The position numbers and the translations under genes were made by a program. The notes under the pieces were generated by a model that worked only from the letters and a program-made list of their open reading frames with translations, did not search any database and had not been told where the DNA came from. Shown here piece by piece: positions 1 to 5,997 of a stretch of DNA of 9,557 bases. Origin of the DNA: Bacillota bacterium (GTDB lineage: Bacteria; Bacillota; Bacilli; Lactobacillales; Aerococcaceae). The stretch is taken from positions 1-9,557 of the forward strand of contig JAEZWY010000070.1 in NCBI GenBank assembly GCA_023442905.1. Direction: 5' to 3'. Within the stretch, counting starts at the first letter, position 1. The number at the start of each line of letters is the position of its first letter.

Positions 1-1278
1 GCGCTAAACAGTGAAGTATTACAATCACTATCGCCAGCGCAACAAGTCGTGAAAATTGTAAACGACGAATTAACTGACTTAATGGGTGGAGAGCACGAAG
101 ATATTCAATTTGCGACAACGCCACCAACAGTCATCATGATGGCTGGTCTTCAAGGTGCCGGGAAAACTACTACCGTTGGTAAGCTAGCAGCTTTCTTGAA
201 GAAAAATGACCATAAGAAACCATTATTAGTAGCCGGTGATATTTACCGTCCAGCTGCGATTAACCAATTACAAACAATTGGTCAACAATTAGACTTACCA
301 GTCTTTACTTTGGGTGACCAAGTGAGTCCGGTTGAGATTGCTACTAAAGCGATTGAGCATGCTAAAATGAATGGTCATGACCTAGTATTTATTGACACGG
401 CTGGTCGTCTACAAATTGATGAACGGTTAATGACTGAGTTAAAAGATATCAAAGCGGCAGTAGAACCGGATGAAATCTTACTAACAGTTGATTCAATGAC
501 TGGTCAAGAAGCAGCTAACGTTGCTAAGGCCTTTGATGAAGAGTTAGATATTACTGGGGTTGTCTTAACTAAATTAGACGGTGATACCCGTGGTGGTGCT
601 GCACTATCTATCGTTTCTGTAACTGGTAAACCAATTAAATTTACTGGTACCGGTGAGAAATTAAATGAGATTGAGCGTTTCTATCCAGACCGTATGGCTA
701 ACCGTATCTTAGGTATGGGGGATATGTTAACCCTTATCGAGAAAGCCCAAGCTGAATTTGATGAAAATGAAGCAGAAGCGATGGCAGCTAAGATGCGTGA
801 AAATACCTATGACTTCAATGACTTCATCAAAAATATGGACCAAATGAATAAAATGGGTTCAATGAAGGATATCTTGAAGATGATTCCAGGTATGAATAAG
901 ATGGGGAATTTGGATGACTTAAATATTGATCCAAAGCAAATGGCTCAAACTAGAGCAATGATTCAATCGATGACCCCATTTGAACGTGAAAATCCAGATT
1001 CAATTAGCCAATCTCGTCGTCGCCGGATTGCAAAAGGTTCAGCTACTACATTACAAGAAGTGAACCGGTTGATTAAACAATTTAACGAGTCACGTAAATT
1101 GATGTCAGCTATGTCTAACGGCAACATGGGCGCTCTTCAAAATATGATGGGTGGCCTAGGAGGCGGTGGCTTCGGTGGATTTGGTGGTGGCGGTAACCGC
1201 AACAAGAACCGTGTCGCTGAATTACAAGCCAAACAAATGGCCCGTAAACTGAAAAAAGCCAAGAAAAAAGGGAAATAA
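1..1278 (+). CDS. ffh: Signal recognition particle GTPase Ffh (SRP54), 5' end cut by window
   Basis: Ffh binds 4.5S/6S RNA and signal peptides of nascent membrane and secreted proteins, and with FtsY delivers ribosomes to the Sec translocon. The frame is open from base 1, giving 425 visible residues. Compared with relatives of about 450-480 residues, roughly 55-60 N-domain residues are missing. Seen in visible numbering: the end of the N domain, P-loop GLQGAGKTT (about 49-57), DTAGRL (132-137), TKLDGDTRGG (190-199) and GTGEKL, which together are the NG GTPase domain. The M domain follows, with Met-rich signal-binding stretches (about 280-302) and an SRRRRIAKGS RNA-binding segment (about 338-347). 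The tail is Gly-rich (about 383-398) and Lys-rich, which is common but variable in this family. An internal GTG at 49 is not the start, because conserved Ffh sequence runs through it from upstream. No clear terminator follows; rpsP has its own promoter 43 nt downstream. Identity is very secure. Confidence 0.97.
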   Translation, partial: ALNSEVLQSLSPAQQVVKIVNDELTDLMGGEHEDIQFATTPPTVIMMAGLQGAGKTTTVGKLAAFLKKNDHKKPLLVAGDIYRPAAINQLQTIGQQLDLPVFTLGDQVSPVEIATKAIEHAKMNGHDLVFIDTAGRLQIDERLMTELKDIKAAVEPDEILLTVDSMTGQEAANVAKAFDEELDITGVVLTKLDGDTRGGAALSIVSVTGKPIKFTGTGEKLNEIERFYPDRMANRILGMGDMLTLIEKAQAEFDENEAEAMAAKMRENTYDFNDFIKNMDQMNKMGSMKDILKMIPGMNKMGNLDDLNIDPKQMAQTRAMIQSMTPFERENPDSISQSRRRRIAKGSATTLQEVNRLIKQFNESRKLMSAMSNGNMGALQNMMGGLGGGGFGGFGGGGNRNKNRVAELQAKQMARKLKKAKKKGK

Positions 1279-1304
1279 GCTAATTTATAAAAATTATTTT
1301 ACCC

Positions 1305-1326
1305 TGTAAAGAGAAAATACTTTACA
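1305..1326. repeat. Inverted repeat overlapping the rpsP -35 box
   Basis: TGTAAAG (1305-1311) and CTTTACA (1320-1326) are perfect 7-bp arms around an 8-nt A-rich spacer. The right arm contains the -35 hexamer of the rpsP promoter. It could be an operator or the remnant of an ffh transcript-end hairpin. No T-tract follows, so it is not a good intrinsic terminator. Confidence 0.45.
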
Positions 1327-1349
1327 AGCTGAAGAAAACTTGTTATTAT
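1321..1349 (+). promoter_or_regulatory. Promoter of rpsP-khpA
   Basis: TTTACA (1321-1326), a 17-bp spacer, then TATTAT (1344-1349), preceded by TG one base upstream (extended -10). This is a near-consensus SigA-type promoter in the ffh-rpsP gap. A start near 1356 would give a leader of about 60 nt. The same architecture (TTTACA, 17 bp, extended -10) occurs before rplS. The call is by motif only. Confidence 0.7.
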
Positions 1350-1417
1350 ATTTACTTGTGATGAGCTTTTAAGGCTTTAAATATATAAAACACTTAATTT
1401 TTAGGAGGAACTTACTC

Positions 1418-1705
1418 ATGGCAGTAAAAATTCGTTTAAAACGTATGGGATCTAAACGTAACCCATTCTACCGTATCGTTGCAGCAGACGCACGTGCACC
1501 ACGTGATGGTCGTATCATTGAAAAAATTGGTACTTACAACCCAACAACTCAACCAGAAACTATCGAGTTAGATGAAGAGTTAGCTTTAAAATGGTTAAAA
1601 GATGGTGCGCAACCAACTGATACAGTTCGTGATATTTTATCTCGTCAAGGCGTTATGAAAAAACACCACGAAAACAAATTAGAAGCTAAAGCAGCTAACA
1701 AATAA
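1418..1705 (+). CDS. rpsP: 30S ribosomal protein S16
   Basis: This is a small-subunit ribosomal protein that binds 16S rRNA early in 30S assembly. The 95-residue product begins MAVKIRLKRMGSKRNPFYRI and continues with the S16 hallmarks VAADARAPRDGR and IEKIGTYNP, a basic N-terminal half and a Lys/Ala-rich tail; length is normal for bacterial S16. The start is fixed by a strong SD, AGGAGG, at 1403-1408, nine nt before the ATG. It is first in a two-gene unit, with khpA starting 11 nt after its stop. Codon use is biased toward preferred codons, as expected for a highly expressed gene. Identity is very secure. Confidence 0.98.
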   Translation: MAVKIRLKRMGSKRNPFYRIVAADARAPRDGRIIEKIGTYNPTTQPETIELDEELALKWLKDGAQPTDTVRDILSRQGVMKKHHENKLEAKAANK

Positions 1706-1716
1706 GCGTAAACATT

Positions 1717-1971
1717 ATGAATGATATGCCAAATATTGAAGATTTATTGCTAACAATTGTGAAACCATTGGTGAATCATCCTGATGAAGTCCAATTGAAC
1801 ATTGTTGATGGAGATGAATTTTTAGAATACCATTTGTTGCTACATCCTGATGATGTTGGCCGGGTGATTGGCAAGGGTGGCCGCGTTGCAAACGCAATCC
1901 GTACAATTATCTATTCAGTCCGAGTAGAAGGACCAAAGAGAATTCGCTTAGTAATAGATAGAGAAAATTAA
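1717..1971 (+). CDS. khpA: KH-domain RNA-binding protein KhpA (YlqC family)
   Basis: KhpA is a small type II KH-domain protein. In other Firmicutes it pairs with KhpB/EloR and affects RNA metabolism, cell elongation and division. The 84-residue product carries the GxxG RNA-binding loop as GKGG (residues 52-55) inside GRVIGKGGRVANAIR, followed by the strand ending RIRLVIDREN. It lies 11 nt after rpsP, the usual partner gene. No recognisable SD precedes ATG 1717 or the alternative ATG 1726 (Met4, from which many homologues begin), so translation is probably coupled to rpsP. The stop codon is embedded in the first unit of the repeat cluster that follows. Family identity is secure; the exact start is less so. 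Confidence 0.94.
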   Translation: MNDMPNIEDLLLTIVKPLVNHPDEVQLNIVDGDEFLEYHLLLHPDDVGRVIGKGGRVANAIRTIIYSVRVEGPKRIRLVIDREN

Positions 1972-2073
1972 ACAGGGTGTAAGAGTCGACGTTTTCTTTC
2001 TGAAGACTCCAACCCGACTAAACAGGGTGCGATAGTCGAGCTCAACTAAAGGGTGAGAGACTCGAACCCAACT
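1969..2073. repeat. Cluster of three imperfect hairpin-forming repeats
   Basis: Three related units share the pattern TAAA(CA)GGGTG-variable-AGTCGA: 1969-1989, 2019-2039 and a shorter, more divergent unit at 2047-2065. Units 1 and 2 match at 18 of 21 positions. Between them lie complementary blocks of the type GACTC..ACCC. The blocks can fold as GGGT/GAGTC (1975-1987) with GACTC/ACCC (2005-2015), and as TCGAG-CTC (2036-2043) with GAG-a-CTCGA (2057-2065). The first unit starts at the khpA stop codon. It resembles short interspersed repeats of Gram-positive genomes, but I cannot assign a named family. It is non-coding as far as I can see. Confidence 0.6.
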
Positions 2074-2120
2074 TAAAGTATGTTTATACGAAGTTTGCAA
2101 CAAAGTAATCCGCTTTTTGA

Positions 2121-2152
2121 GGGCGTGGACAGAAATGTCTGCGTCTTTTTTT
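2121..2152 (+). terminator. Intrinsic terminator of rpsP-khpA
   Basis: The left arm GGGCGTGGACA (2121-2131) pairs with 2136-2146 across a GAAA loop. Several of the 11 pairs are G-U wobbles, and the tip pairs (GACA/TGTC) are perfect. The stem runs directly into a T-tract at 2146-2152. It is placed between khpA and the rimM promoter. Confidence 0.75.
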
Positions 2153-2208
2153 ATGGACTTTTAGAAGGATTTTTATCGGTGCAATTCGTTAGGATCAATC
2201 GTGCTATC

Positions 2209-2237
2209 TTGGTTTTTGCGGTGTATTCATGTAAAAT
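2209..2237 (+). promoter_or_regulatory. Candidate promoter of rimM-trmD
   Basis: TTGGTT (2209-2214), a 17-bp spacer, then TAAAAT (2232-2237). The boxes are moderate, but this is the best candidate downstream of the khpA terminator. Transcription from about 2244 would give a leader of about 118 nt. That leader contains two hairpins: GACCA/TGGTC (2251-2255 with 2275-2279) and TTCCAA/TTGGAA (2305-2310 with 2325-2330). The 2153-2361 gap holds no convincing gene. Confidence 0.4.
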
Positions 2238-2361
2238 AAGTCTTAGGTTTGACCATGATGCCTTTTTGGTGCAGTGGTCGCTAGAAATGTGAGGCGTGTT
2301 CTTTTTCCAATGAAGGTTTGAATGTTGGAAGATAGATAAGTAAGAAGGGAAGGCAATAGAT

Positions 2362-2937
2362 ATGGTGAAGATTGAGGGCATGGCTGAAGAGCAGTATTAT
2401 TTAGTCGGGAAAATAGTGAATACACAGGCTTTACGCGGTGAAGTGCGTGTGATGGCGACAACTGATTTCCCGGAAGAACGCTTTAAAATAGGTGCGACTT
2501 TGGCGATTTTTAATGGTAATAAATTGGTTGAAACTGTTGAAGTAGATGGTCATCGTCTGCATAAGAATTTCAATCTCCTACATTTCAAGGGTAAGGATAA
2601 TATTAATGATGTGGAGAAATTTAAAGGTTTTGACTTGAAAGTTGCTGGGGCTGAACGTGAAGCAGACCAGTTAGATGAAAACGAGTTTTACTATGACGAT
2701 ATTATTGGCTTAGAGGTATATACTACTGACAATGATTATTTAGGCAAGATTCGCGAAATTACGTCCTTACCGTCGAATGATGTGTGGGCTATTCAACGTC
2801 CAAATAAGGGGAAAGATATTTTGATTCCTTATATTGAAGATATCGTATTGGAGATTGATTTGGCTGCTAATCGGGTTGTGATTGAACCGATGGATGGCTT
2901 AATTGAAGACGTGGATGCAGAAAAAGGTGACGCGTAA
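2362..2937 (+). CDS. rimM: 16S rRNA processing / ribosome maturation factor RimM
   Basis: RimM binds S19 and the 30S head and promotes late 30S maturation. The 191-residue product has the usual two domains. The N-terminal RimM barrel (about 12-95) starts YYLVGKIVNTQALRGEVRV, and the C-terminal PRC barrel (about 105-180) contains FYYDDIIGLEVY (from residue 109) and DILIPYIEDIVLEID. The canonical T-H/Q-G motif reads TQA here, a small departure at a usually conserved glycine. The start at ATG 2362 is favoured by the GGGAAGG SD (2347-2353), 8 nt upstream. A start at ATG 2380 (Met7) would agree with shorter homologues but has poor SD spacing. The stop overlaps the trmD start by one base (TAATG), so the two are translationally coupled. 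Confidence 0.95.
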   Translation: MVKIEGMAEEQYYLVGKIVNTQALRGEVRVMATTDFPEERFKIGATLAIFNGNKLVETVEVDGHRLHKNFNLLHFKGKDNINDVEKFKGFDLKVAGAEREADQLDENEFYYDDIIGLEVYTTDNDYLGKIREITSLPSNDVWAIQRPNKGKDILIPYIEDIVLEIDLAANRVVIEPMDGLIEDVDAEKGDA

Positions 2938-3674
2938 TGCAGATTGATGTATTAAGCCTTTTTCCAGAGATGTTTGAAGGTCCGATGAACACGTCGATTA
3001 TTGGTAAAGCCCAGGAAAAAGGGGTAGCCAATATCGATATTACGGACTTTCGTAAGTTTGCGGTGAATAAACACGGACATGTGGATGATTACCCATATGG
3101 CGGTGGTGCTGGGATGTTGCTACGGGTTGACCCTATCAATGATGCCTTAGAAGAAATTGATGGCAAACACCCCGATACGAAAAAACGGGTCATTTTGATG
3201 GATCCAGCTGGTGAAACTTTTACGCAAAAGCATGCGGAATCATTTGCTGAAGATGACCATTTAATTTTTATTTGTGGCCATTATGAAGGCTATGACGAGC
3301 GGATTCGTTCATATGTAACCGATGAGATTTCGGTTGGAGACTATGTGCTTACTGGTGGCGAATTAGGCGCTATGATTGTGATTGATGCGACTGTTCGCTT
3401 GCTTGAAAATGCGGTTGGAAACGAGGAATCAATCACTGGTGATTCTTTCTCAACGGGACTGCTAGAATACCCACAATATACGCGTCCAGCTGAATATAAA
3501 GGAATGACGGTGCCGGACGTGTTAATGTCTGGTAACCACGCTAAGATTGCTGACTGGAAGGGGAAAGAATCCCTACGTCGGACCTATGAACGCCGACCAG
3601 ATATGTTGGAAAATTATCCACTGACTGACCAACAAGCCAAATGGTTAGAAGAAATTAAAGCTGAAGCTGAATAG
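2937..3674 (+). CDS. trmD: tRNA (guanine37-N1)-methyltransferase TrmD
   Basis: TrmD transfers a methyl group from S-adenosylmethionine to N1 of G37, next to the anticodon, which prevents +1 frameshifting. The 245-residue SPOUT-class protein has normal length. Visible motifs are LFPEMFEGPMNTSIIGKA (N-terminus), the glycine-rich GGGAGMLLR, FICGHYEGYDERI (about 111-123) and VGDYVLTGGELGAM (about 133-146), the last two forming the trefoil-knot cofactor site. GDSFSTGLLEYPQYTRP follows, with the family's catalytic Asp at residue 169. The C-terminal tRNA-binding domain contains LSGNH-type MSGNHAKI and SLRRTYERRPDML. The start overlaps the rimM stop; an AAAAGGTGA stretch serves as SD. Unlike the common order, rplS does not follow directly. 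Confidence 0.98.
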   Translation: MQIDVLSLFPEMFEGPMNTSIIGKAQEKGVANIDITDFRKFAVNKHGHVDDYPYGGGAGMLLRVDPINDALEEIDGKHPDTKKRVILMDPAGETFTQKHAESFAEDDHLIFICGHYEGYDERIRSYVTDEISVGDYVLTGGELGAMIVIDATVRLLENAVGNEESITGDSFSTGLLEYPQYTRPAEYKGMTVPDVLMSGNHAKIADWKGKESLRRTYERRPDMLENYPLTDQQAKWLEEIKAEAE

Positions 3675-3677
3675 GAC

Positions 3678-3748
3678 GGATAAGAGCGGTCTATTGTGTG
3701 GATCACAGTTTCACGATAGTTTTAATATGGCTATCCTTTTTATTTATT
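3678..3748 (+). terminator. Candidate terminator after trmD
   Basis: A composite fold is possible. GGATA (3678-3682) pairs with TATCC (3732-3736), enclosing CTATTGTG (3691-3698) with CACGATAG (3712-3719). Alternatively a local stem GATAG/CTATC (3715-3719 with 3731-3735) forms just before a T-rich run at 3737-3748. The stems are short. The position, between trmD and the next promoter, supports a terminator, possibly leaky. Confidence 0.4.
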
Positions 3749-3766
3749 CCCTATTCTTGATACAAT
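3738..3766 (+). promoter_or_regulatory. Promoter of the DUF2188-like gene
   Basis: An extended -10, TGATACAAT (hexamer 3761-3766), has a weak -35-like TTTTAT (3738-3743) 17 bp upstream, within the T-run of the preceding terminator candidate. The extended -10 is the stronger part of the call. Transcription would begin near 3773, leaving a leader of about 20 nt that carries the SD. Confidence 0.5.
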
Positions 3767-3791
3767 ATGAGTTAAGAATGGGGGCGATGTT

Positions 3792-4229
3792 ATGCCATGG
3801 AATATGCAAGATTATCCTGACAGTTTAAAAAACTTTAATGAGGTTGAACGCAAGAAGATTATTGAGATCATGAATGCCATGGAAGCTTCGGGTTACAAAG
3901 AGGAAGACTTAATACCAATTGCAATCCAACAAGGTAAAGAATGGTACCAGAATGCTTCTGATACAGAGATTTCGGAAGTTAAACAGGCAACCAACCCTAA
4001 AAAGAGCGATAACCATGATACTGAATCGGCTAATCCTGAATTGATGGATGAAGACGTGCAGGTGAAGTTTGATCATGAGCATGAACAATGGCAAGTGATT
4101 ACCGTGAAGGCTGAACGCGCTGCGGATACTTTTGATTTAAAAGAGGATGCCATGAAGCGGGCTAAGGAAATTGCTGATAACAAGGGGACAAAAGCCATTA
4201 CCTATACTAAGGATGGTAAGCGACAATAA
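3792..4229 (+). CDS. YdaT-like small protein with C-terminal DUF2188-type domain
   Basis: The biochemical function is unknown. The 145-residue soluble, acidic protein has two parts. The N-terminal helical segment (about 1-55) begins MPWNMQDYPDSLKNF and contains IPIAIQQGKEWYQNAS. A low-complexity polar linker (about 56-85) joins it to a C-terminal domain (about 88-145) with WQVITVKAERAADTFDLKEDAMKRAK spread over the DUF2188 pattern (a Trp-containing strand, a residue block ending in EA..RAKEIA, and a final KDG). From memory this two-part layout resembles Bacillus subtilis YdaT, a SigB-dependent general stress protein. Whether it is stress-induced here is inference. The SD is GGGGG (3780-3784), 7 nt before ATG 3792. 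It stands alone between trmD and a convergent gene. There is no signal peptide or membrane segment. Confidence 0.88.
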   Translation: MPWNMQDYPDSLKNFNEVERKKIIEIMNAMEASGYKEEDLIPIAIQQGKEWYQNASDTEISEVKQATNPKKSDNHDTESANPELMDEDVQVKFDHEHEQWQVITVKAERAADTFDLKEDAMKRAKEIADNKGTKAITYTKDGKRQ

Positions 4230-4259
4230 CATGGAAGCTATTGTAGTTAGCCATTATAA

Positions 4260-4300
4260 AAACACCTACCTTTAGACTATTCGAGGTAGGTGTTTATTTT
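4260..4300. terminator. Bidirectional terminator between convergent genes
   Basis: Perfect 12-bp arms AAACACCTACCT (4260-4271) and AGGTAGGTGTTT (4284-4295) flank a 12-nt loop. On the plus strand the stem is followed by a T-rich run (4293-4304). On the minus strand the arm's own A-run gives a U-tract. It separates the DUF2188-like gene from the convergent pyruvate kinase-like gene, whose stop codon lies at 4300-4302, inside the tail. Confidence 0.85.
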
Positions 4301-5808
4301 TATTCAAAAATGGCATTTGCTACATTTAATTGCTTCATCAATGGTGTTTTCTTGAATTGGTGCTCGTCAATGTCTTCTAAAATAGAACGAAGCAGGTTGA
4401 TACCTTCAAGGATATGTTCCCCTTTATTTAGCATGACACATTCAGCTCGTGATCCCATAGACACATCTGAAATTTCTGCACGAGATGGAACGCCTGATTT
4501 TACTAAGGATTCAAGGACCTGAGTGGCCCAAATCACAGGAATTTGCGCCGCCTCACAGAACCACAGAATTTCTTCTTGGACGACGGATAAACGAAGGTAG
4601 CCAACTTCAACAGCTAAATCCCCACGGGCAATCATAATGCCTGTTGGTCGGTAGCGATTGGCTTCAATAATAATGTTAATGAGATTTTCAAAGCCCGAGA
4701 TGGTTTCTAGTTTGATAGTGGCTAGTTTATCTTGGTCTTCGGTTACTTTTTCTGCCATCACCTGATTGATATGACGAACGTCGTCCAAGTCGTGGACGAA
4801 GGAGAAGCCGATAACGTCAGCGGCTTCTTTTGAAAAATCCAAGTCATCGATATCTTTATCGGTTAATACAGGGATATTTAACTCACGATCAGGGAAGTTG
4901 ATGCCTTTCGTGGCTTTCACTTTCTTACCGTTTGATGCCATTTGGGTGATGCGAATTTTTACCCCTTCAGGATAAGTTTTTTGGACTTTTCCTAGAATTT
5001 TACCATCATCAAGTGACACCGCCTCATCAACCTTTAAATCTTGAATAATTTCTGGAATTGGACAAGATAAGACAATTTCACAATCATAAAAGTCTTTTAA
5101 TGTTGTATCGCTTGTGAGGAAAAAACTATCTCCCTCATAGAGCTTGGGGTTTTGTAGGGTAGTATAGATGGCTTGAATTCGTACTTTAGGACCAGCAATG
5201 TCGGTAAAAATTTTAATGTCGCGCTCGTATTTCTTGCCAGCTTGATGAATATTTTCAACCATTTTCCGCCAAGTATCTGCATCATCATGGGCGCAATTTA
5301 TCCGAGCAACATCCATTCCAGAAGCGACCATTTCATCCACTAGATCTTGGTCGGTGGCTGCTTCATTCGGCATGGTAACCATAATACGGGAATAGCGGTC
5401 TTTTGCTGCTGGACCAAAGAAATCACTAGTGAGTTGGTCCAGGGTAGAACCATGTCCTTGGCTCGTTTTGGTTAAATGTTCAGGGATTTCAGCTGTTTGA
5501 ATGTCTGCACTTTTTGCTAAATGATAAGTGACTAAATCTAGGGTAGCTAGGACGTGACTTTCTAGTCGACCAAGGGATGATAAACCAAGGTTACCGAGTT
5601 TTAATTGCAAATCACGAATATCACGGCGACGAAGGGCGACGTAATAGGCGAAGTTTAATGCTGCTTCCTTGAAGTCATCGCGCAGAGTATCTGGGTTCCA
5701 AGAAGTATAAATTTGTTGGCCATCTTCGTAGACTTGGTCTCGTAATGAACCCACCTCTTCATACAATTCTTTGTATATATCATTTACTTGTGTTTCATTA
5801 TTTGTCAT
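4300..5808 (-). CDS. Atypical pyruvate kinase-like protein (extra N-terminal domain, no C-terminal domain)
   Basis: Canonical pyruvate kinases transfer phosphate from PEP to ADP. This 502-residue relative has an N-terminal extension (about 1-135) rich in helix and containing LALRRRDI-type and LGLSSLGRLESH sequence. The extension occurs in a poorly studied subfamily. The pyruvate kinase core follows: VARINCAHD (168-175), FTDIAGPKVR (201-210), LDDGKI (about 266-271), KGINFPD, the catalytic Lys/metal-ligand pair IKLE (K366, E368), MIARGDLAVE (D397) and WATQVLES (T429). The chain ends soon after CVMLNKG, so the usual C-terminal domain of about 120 residues (allosteric/tetramer) is absent. Two of the four K+-ligand positions differ (Ser to A173, Thr to I204). 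The catalytic residues look intact, but the true substrate is unproven. ATG 5808 is preferred to GTG 5811 because AAGGTGG lies 7 nt upstream of it. The gene has its own promoter. Confidence 0.9.
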   Translation of the reverse strand: MTNNETQVNDIYKELYEEVGSLRDQVYEDGQQIYTSWNPDTLRDDFKEAALNFAYYVALRRRDIRDLQLKLGNLGLSSLGRLESHVLATLDLVTYHLAKSADIQTAEIPEHLTKTSQGHGSTLDQLTSDFFGPAAKDRYSRIMVTMPNEAATDQDLVDEMVASGMDVARINCAHDDADTWRKMVENIHQAGKKYERDIKIFTDIAGPKVRIQAIYTTLQNPKLYEGDSFFLTSDTTLKDFYDCEIVLSCPIPEIIQDLKVDEAVSLDDGKILGKVQKTYPEGVKIRITQMASNGKKVKATKGINFPDRELNIPVLTDKDIDDLDFSKEAADVIGFSFVHDLDDVRHINQVMAEKVTEDQDKLATIKLETISGFENLINIIIEANRYRPTGIMIARGDLAVEVGYLRLSVVQEEILWFCEAAQIPVIWATQVLESLVKSGVPSRAEISDVSMGSRAECVMLNKGEHILEGINLLRSILEDIDEHQFKKTPLMKQLNVANAIFE

Positions 5809-5855
5809 CACATTTCCACCTTTATAAAATTGAAATCGGTTTCTTTATCATTTAT

Positions 5856-5884
5856 ATTATATCTTGAAATGAGTGAGCTGACAA
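5856..5884 (-). promoter_or_regulatory. Promoter of the pyruvate kinase-like gene
   Basis: On the minus strand TTGTCA (5884-5879), a 17-bp spacer, then TATAAT (5861-5856): a near-consensus vegetative promoter with a perfect -10. The start near 5849 gives a leader of about 40 nt ending in the AAGGTGG SD. The -35 box lies within the left arm of an inverted repeat. Confidence 0.75.
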
Positions 5885-5928
5885 ATTTCTACATAGCTAA
5901 TGGTAGTATTTTATTGAAAAATTTGTCA
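5879..5928. repeat. 10-bp perfect inverted repeat in the divergent intergenic region
   Basis: TGACAAATTT (5879-5888) and AAATTTGTCA (5919-5928) are exact reverse complements separated by 30 bp. The left arm contains the -35 of the minus-strand gene. The right arm contains a plus-strand TTGTCA that could be a -35 for the HIT gene. The repeat may be a two-site operator or simply mirrored promoter elements. Confidence 0.5.
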
Positions 5929-5941
5929 TTGAGCGCTTTCA
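5928..5941 (-). promoter_or_regulatory. cre-like (CcpA) site
   Basis: On the minus strand this reads TGAAAGCGCTCAAT. Against the catabolite-responsive element consensus TGNAANCGNWNNCW only the penultimate C is missed. It overlaps or abuts the candidate promoter elements of the HIT gene and lies about 45 bp upstream of the -35 of the divergent pyruvate kinase-like gene. That position would suit repression of the former or activation of the latter. It is a motif match only. Confidence 0.45.
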
Positions 5942-5964
5942 AATGTAAATTCCTGTGTTAGAAT
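5937..5964 (+). promoter_or_regulatory. Promoter of the HIT-family gene
   Basis: An extended -10, TGTTAGAAT (hexamer 5959-5964), has TTTCAA (5937-5942) 16 bp upstream. An alternative pair is TTGTCA (5923-5928), 17 bp, TAAATT (5946-5951). In either case the cre-like site falls on or inside the promoter. I cannot choose between the two from sequence. Confidence 0.5.
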
Positions 5965-5997
5965 AAAAGTAACAAAATTATAGGGGGCTTTTTAATT

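Noticed and set aside
1140..1200. Gly-rich repeat near the end of ffh as a repeat element or recombination site
   Set aside because: It is an in-frame low-complexity tail of the Ffh M domain, a known variable region, not a DNA repeat.
2080..2461. Open frames on both strands in the khpA-rimM gap (2080-2292 plus; 2151-2381 and 2243-2461 minus)
   Set aside because: They run through the terminator hairpin, the candidate rimM promoter and the leader, lack good SD sequences, show no recognisable family, and the minus frames overlap the start of rimM.
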